Assembly (NCBI RefSeq): GCF_000485595.1
Contig: NW_014577074.1
Location: 1,253,254-1,287,038 of the forward strand
Source of the DNA: Priapulus caudatus
Taxonomy: Eukaryota > Priapulida > Priapulimorpha > Priapulimorphida > Priapulidae
Direction of reading: 5' to 3'
DNA: 33,785 nt
Positions 29,405 through 33,785 of the stretch are shown piece after piece. The notes below the pieces were generated by a model. The model saw nothing but the letters and a program-made list of their open reading frames with translations, did not search any database and was not told where the DNA came from. The position numbers and the translations under genes were made by a program. Position 1 is the first letter of the stretch. Every line of letters starts with the position of its first letter.

Positions 29405-30018
29405 TTAAAGGGATCCTTTAATCTAGGTTCTAGGCTTATTTTCAGTTAATTTAGGTTAAAATTATGCTACATAACAAGTTTCATATGGTTCAATCAACAT
29501 TAGAAATTTTTTTTTAAATGTTTTAAAACTAACGACTACAGTTTGATTACAACGACGGTGGCGCCACTCAAAGCACACGATCTGAAAAGTTATGCAAAAC
29601 GACTTTTCAGCCAAAGGCTACAGATCAAGGGTGTTTCTTATTTATTAATTTAAAAGCAAAAGGATTGTAATATCTTATAAACGACATATAGTTTCAGTTA
29701 TATCATGGATAAATTTGTCCTAAAATGAACATCGTTTGGTTAAATAGCATTTAGTTATAAATATAATTTGATCTTTGTGATTAGCCCTCGGTCTGTAACA
29801 TGCAAAATATATTGGGAAATGAGCAACTTTTTCAGGGTGGCAGCACGGTCGCAGGTGTCATGGCGCCGTTCCAATTTCGTAGCGTTGATCAGTGATGTAT
29901 AACTAATTATAACAATTAAATTAGGTATCTGGTAATAAGTACGTGTGGGTATAGACGATTTGCTATACAGTAAGTACAGTTGTATGCAGTAAAATCCTAG
30001 AGTCTAGTATCCCTTTAA
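29405..30018 (+). mobile_element. TTAA-flanked MITE, copy 3 (intact, 614 bp)
   Basis: TTAA-AGGGATCC at 29405 and ATCCCT-TTAA at 30018. It aligns with copies 1 and 2 throughout and lacks both of their insertions, so it is the best reference copy. It sits between the left end of the Harbinger-like element and the MADF fragment. Confidence 0.88.
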
Positions 30019-30062
30019 ATCATTTTAAAGATGGCTGCGCTCAGTATAGTCTCGGATGTTTT

Positions 30063-30158
30063 ATGGAAGATAAATTGGTGGATTTTTGGCCTGATTATGA
30101 ATGCTTATACGTCGTTAGTAGCCCAGATTTTAAAGATAGGAAGAAAAGGGAACCACAG
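30063..30158 (+). pseudogene. MADF/Myb-SANT-like domain fragment
   Basis: The frame from the ATG at 30063 reads MEDKLVDFWPDYECLYVVSS then PDFKDRKKRE and stops at TAA 30159-30161. L-[IV]-x-[LF]-W, then ECLY-x-V-x-S-x-D-[FY]-K-x-R-x-K-RE is the first half of the MADF domain. The second half is missing or out of frame. The longer open frame over the same bases (30031-30261) is a shadow. Confidence 0.7.
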
Positions 30159-30328
30159 TAAAAGAAACAATGAAATCTCTTCATCTTCAGAGGCAGACGA
30201 ACTATCGGTATCCGCCATTTTGTACAGTCACGTGGTCTACAAATCACTACTTATGCCTTGAGTAATTTTACTCGCGTGTGCGGCGGACGCTGAAAATATT
30301 TCACGTGAGTATTTTGACGCATGCGTCA

Positions 30329-31285
30329 NNNNNNNNNNNNNNNNNNNNNNNNNNNNNNNNNNNNNNNNNNNNNNNNNNNNNNNNNNNNNNNNNNNNNNNN
30401 NNNNNNNNNNNNNNNNNNNNNNNNNNNNNNNNNNNNNNNNNNNNNNNNNNNNNNNNNNNNNNNNNNNNNNNNNNNNNNNNNNNNNNNNNNNNNNNNNNNN
30501 NNNNNNNNNNNNNNNNNNNNNNNNNNNNNNNNNNNNNNNNNNNNNNNNNNNNNNNNNNNNNNNNNNNNNNNNNNNNNNNNNNNNNNNNNNNNNNNNNNNN
30601 NNNNNNNNNNNNNNNNNNNNNNNNNNNNNNNNNNNNNNNNNNNNNNNNNNNNNNNNNNNNNNNNNNNNNNNNNNNNNNNNNNNNNNNNNNNNNNNNNNNN
30701 NNNNNNNNNNNNNNNNNNNNNNNNNNNNNNNNNNNNNNNNNNNNNNNNNNNNNNNNNNNNNNNNNNNNNNNNNNNNNNNNNNNNNNNNNNNNNNNNNNNN
30801 NNNNNNNNNNNNNNNNNNNNNNNNNNNNNNNNNNNNNNNNNNNNNNNNNNNNNNNNNNNNNNNNNNNNNNNNNNNNNNNNNNNNNNNNNNNNNNNNNNNN
30901 NNNNNNNNNNNNNNNNNNNNNNNNNNNNNNNNNNNNNNNNNNNNNNNNNNNNNNNNNNNNNNNNNNNNNNNNNNNNNNNNNNNNNNNNNNNNNNNNNNNN
31001 NNNNNNNNNNNNNNNNNNNNNNNNNNNNNNNNNNNNNNNNNNNNNNNNNNNNNNNNNNNNNNNNNNNNNNNNNNNNNNNNNNNNNNNNNNNNNNNNNNNN
31101 NNNNNNNNNNNNNNNNNNNNNNNNNNNNNNNNNNNNNNNNNNNNNNNNNNNNNNNNNNNNNNNNNNNNNNNNNNNNNNNNNNNNNNNNNNNNNNNNNNNN
31201 NNNNNNNNNNNNNNNNNNNNNNNNNNNNNNNNNNNNNNNNNNNNNNNNNNNNNNNNNNNNNNNNNNNNNNNNNNNNNNNNNNNNN
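30329..31285. other. assembly gap (957 N)
   Basis: Undetermined bases. The gap begins inside a TGACGCATGCGTCA palindrome at the edge of the Harbinger-like element, so repetitive, hairpin-prone DNA probably caused it. Long reading frames across it are meaningless. Confidence 1.
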
Positions 31286-31457
31286 GCAGTATTGATGGGT
31301 GGGATTGGGAATGCCGAAGCTCTGTTAGGCTGTTGATACTGTTCTAGAAATATGGGTAAATGGGCAAGAGAAACGACTACCCATAATGCTACGAACACAC
31401 ACACACCCCTAATGGAAATGATGTCACATTTATCCCTGTCGAAGTGTCACTAACTGA

Positions 31458-31460
<3 letters not shown>

Positions 31461-31522
<62 letters not shown>
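31461..31522. repeat. (TA)n microsatellite
   Basis: About 31 uninterrupted TA units. Confidence 0.97.
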
Positions 31523-31525
<3 letters not shown>

Positions 31526-32560
31526 GCTATTATCACGTTATGTTACATGAGTGCTATTACACACTTGTGCCCATAGCAACGGAAGCAGACATTTTCGGCC
31601 ACCGCGGCGGAGGTTGGCCGCTGGATTTCGTAGCAGAGGCTTGTTTACACTACAGACGCTCTGATGCGGGAAGAAGTACGCTGCTGTGTCACGAGTCCTA
31701 CGTGTGATGTCTTGCCTCGGGGACACTTGCAGGCAACAGACGCCACCACTGTTAGATTGCAATTATGTGTACTGGGATACTCTCAGTCTGTGTACTGTTT
31801 CGTCTTTGAGCAGAATTTTTTACCGGCTCTTGGCCACATCTAAAGTTCAACGCTCATCATGTAGGGACGTAATAGTTAACAGCGTTCTCCATGAGATGTT
31901 ACTACACAAAGTGGCGAATACAATTGGCAAATGATTTGACTGCTCACAAAATTATGATTGAATAATGAAATCGTCAAATTGCAGTACCGTGTAAGTGTAC
32001 TAACAAATTCCGTAACTTAGTCCTTTAGTGCAAGTAACGTGCAACGGTGCAACAACCTAGTTTTGTGTAGACTAAACTACTTTATTTAATTTTTACTTAA
32101 TTACTTTAGTAAAAAATGTTTTCGTACACCTTTTTTTCCTATACCCATTACCTGTTTATGCCTTACTGCATTTGTAGAATGTAGTTGTCTGCCCATCATA
32201 GTCCTTACTTTTGCAAAGGGACATCAATCTCTTCCTCGCAGTTGTCAACTTTGTTGAATTCTTGGATGCATACGATAGATATATATGGTAAAAGGTTCAG
32301 TGTGTATATATCCATAATCCAATGCAGAGAGCTAAAAGCCATAGCGTTGCATGGCTTTTTCTTACTCGCTCGGCTGATGCAGTATCATAGGTAAAACATG
32401 GAGTATTGATTTGAATACAAACAACATTGATAACAAGTGAAACGTTTTGCGCATATGGGACAAATTTAAGCGCATGTCAGTTGTTTAGCTATTGGGCACG
32501 AACATGAAAGCAAATTGCATTTAGTTAGTAGTGAGGGTTCTCCAAGCTTTTAAATTATAG
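31523..32560. other. presumed intron, with a GC-richer patch
   Basis: The patch 31570-31740 is richer in CpG than its surroundings (ACATTTTCGGCCACCGCGGC...), like a small promoter or an exon, but no splice-supported coding frame was recognised. The remainder is AT-rich. Confidence 0.35.
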
Positions 32561-32650
32561 CATGGGGGTGGTATACTCAGTGCTAGGGGGGTCCGGGGGA
32601 TTTTTGAATTGTAGAAGCTCTGAGATGCAATTTGGGACACTCTGTGTGTA
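32560..32650. repeat. diverged MITE family G fragment, copy 3
   Basis: GGGGGGTCCGGGGG followed by ATTTTTGAATTGTAGAAGCT, then CTGAGATGCAATTT follows the order of blocks in 19090-19165 and 22900-22955. No intact ends are visible. Confidence 0.5.
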
Positions 32651-32834
32651 AATTTGAAGCACTGCATGTGGGGTGAAAATGTTTGTTTTTCATCCATGGG
32701 CAAAGCCATCGGAAAATTCAAAATAATTAATGGAATAAAAATACCAAAATGTAGGGGTGAACTTGCTGGTTTGCTGGTTCCAAATCGAGTTCACCTCTCA
32801 TAAATAAATAAAAAAATTTTTGTCACCATTGACA

Positions 32835-32850
32835 ATGGCAGGAGTGGTCG
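32835..32850 (+). CDS. possible alternative first coding exon (5 codons)
   Basis: ATGGCAGGAGTGGTCG runs directly into GTAAGTG, a near-perfect donor. The start context is strong (A at -3, G at +4). Its donor is phase 1, the same as the Nova-like exon at 24075-24198, so it could splice to the same downstream exon. Nothing else supports it. Confidence 0.25.
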
Positions 32851-33785
32851 GTAAGTGTACCAGTCTACTCTACCTCGTGTTAGACTGGGTTACCTGGCCC
32901 GTAATAATGCCGTTGGAAATTAATTCACGATTTAATTCACGATTAAGATTTCTTGATGAGCTAGAAAACACTCGGATTTGAAGTATGAAAATGAATATTA
33001 TTGTGCCAGCTAGCCTACACCAGTTGGTTGGGATTGATTGTCAGTTCAGATGCAAAATATTTAAAGCAAAAGGTTATACACCATAGATTAATTTTGGTAT
33101 AGGGGATATATGTATAGGGTTAGGGTAACCCTGCTAACCCAACCGACCAAGTTGCCAACTGACTTTTTAAAATACTTATATAGTATTCTTCTTGCATGGC
33201 TTAAATGTAATTAACTTACTTTTTCACAACATTTAAAGTAATGCTAAAAACGCAACCATGAGCGAATACGCGTTTGGCTATAAGGTAATGTACTTATTAA
33301 CTACATAAGGTGCCAGTTACTGCAATCAGACAATGCTTCTGGTTTAGCCTTACCGATGTCTAACTATGTACATAGCTTTAAAAACCATGGCTCTCCTAGC
33401 AATGGTTTGTGTACAGAATGTTGGGCTGTGTTATAGACAAAGACTATTGTATTGTCTTGCACTTGCAGTGATTTGGTCGAGTCGGTGTCCCCTTATCATG
33501 TATAGAGAATAAGAAGCTATGAAAGGTAACAGTTTATCCCTAACCAAGGGCATAAATAGGGGAGCCGGCCAGCGGCCATGCATTGAGGATTGCTGCTATA
33601 CTGTAAATATGCTGCTGTTCGCGCAATCTTAATATAAATCAGCTGTAACTTCTCAATCAGTGATGCTTCATCTTCAATCATATTGTTTCTTAGGATATAT
33701 AGATATTCTATAGATATGCTGCTGTCAGTGTGTGTTAATTAGATGGAGTCTGTTTCTTTGCTTGGTAGAATTCCGGAGGGTGTAT
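32851..33785. other. AT-rich end of window, no feature recognised
   Basis: Only a short telomere-like GGGTTAGGGTAACCC near 33116-33133 stands out. The final bases (TTTGCTTGGTAG then AATTCCGG) could be an acceptor and exon start, but the window ends too soon to say. Confidence 0.4.

Larger units (their letters stand above)
29191..30328. mobile_element. PIF/Harbinger-like element with palindromic ends, running into the gap
   Basis: The left end has a 17-bp-arm hairpin, CGGCGCACACGTGAGTA (29193-29209) and its complement (29243-29259), around a TGATGCATGCGTCA core. Related modules return inverted at 30259-30328 (TGAGTAATTTTACTCGCGTG..., TTTTGACGCATGCGTCA), where the gap begins. A MADF-domain scrap lies between. 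MADF/Myb-like proteins are the second gene of many PIF/Harbinger transposons. MITE copy 3 is inserted inside. Confidence 0.6.

Noticed and set aside
30278-31404. Reading frames of 320-370 codons
   Set aside because: They consist almost wholly of N from the assembly gap.
1-33785. CRISPR array, operon or bacterial mobile system
   Set aside because: No equal-length spacers between identical repeats and no prokaryotic gene layout; the sequence is animal nuclear DNA.

Overview
The window looks like nuclear DNA of an invertebrate metazoan, probably marine. It is AT-rich and intron-bearing, has TTAGGG-type telomeric repeats, and is crowded with DNA transposons, miniature inverted-repeat elements (MITEs), LTR and non-LTR retrotransposon remnants and microsatellites. 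No bacterial, plasmid or phage features are seen. I cannot name the species. One assembly gap (957 N, 30329-31285) and a single N at 23633 are present.

Two host genes can be supported. (1) A five-exon gene on the minus strand (start 16608, stop 3946) encodes an SLC46-family transporter of the proton-coupled folate transporter type. Exon joins were read by eye: 16608-15699, 15220-15119, 12399-12262, 6878-6795 and 4113-3946, all separated by phase-1 introns, about 467 residues in total. The last exon carries two apparent 1-nt deletions, so the gene is either a young pseudogene or the sequence has indel errors there. (2) The first coding exon (24075-24198, plus strand) of what looks like a Nova/Pasilla-type KH-domain RNA-binding protein, with its bipartite nuclear localisation signal. 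No KH exon follows within the window. The two genes lie head to head about 7.5 kb apart.

Layout: 1-3900 flank, with a 2.1-kb TTAA-flanked MITE (948-3078) that has itself taken a 1.5-kb insertion. 3946-16608 transporter gene. Its intron 4 holds a decayed LINE tail (about 5290-5905). Intron 3 holds MITE copy 2 (with a second MITE nested in it) and, directly beside it, an antisense, 5'-truncated Ty3/gypsy element (about 7800-12161). Intron 2 holds a pogo/Tigger-like MITE, a foldback element made of short repeats, and an LTR remnant with a primer-binding site. 16730-24000 is the intergenic stretch: a foldback element with a telomeric tract and a tRNA-like sequence next to the transporter start, a Z-DNA-prone 10/20-bp minisatellite, several inverted-repeat elements, microsatellites, and a duplicated, hairpin-rich block joined by a single N beside a THAP-like zinc-finger fragment. 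24075-33785 is the Nova-like gene start and its presumed first intron, with a 970-bp TIR element, MITE copy 3 inside a PIF/Harbinger-like element carrying a MADF-domain scrap, and the gap.

I did not find a convincing new multi-gene system. The interest lies in the layered transposon history, which can be ordered in time, the broken last exon, the hairpin array, and the telomere/tRNA-like foldback at a promoter. Domain calls come from motif recognition, not from searches.
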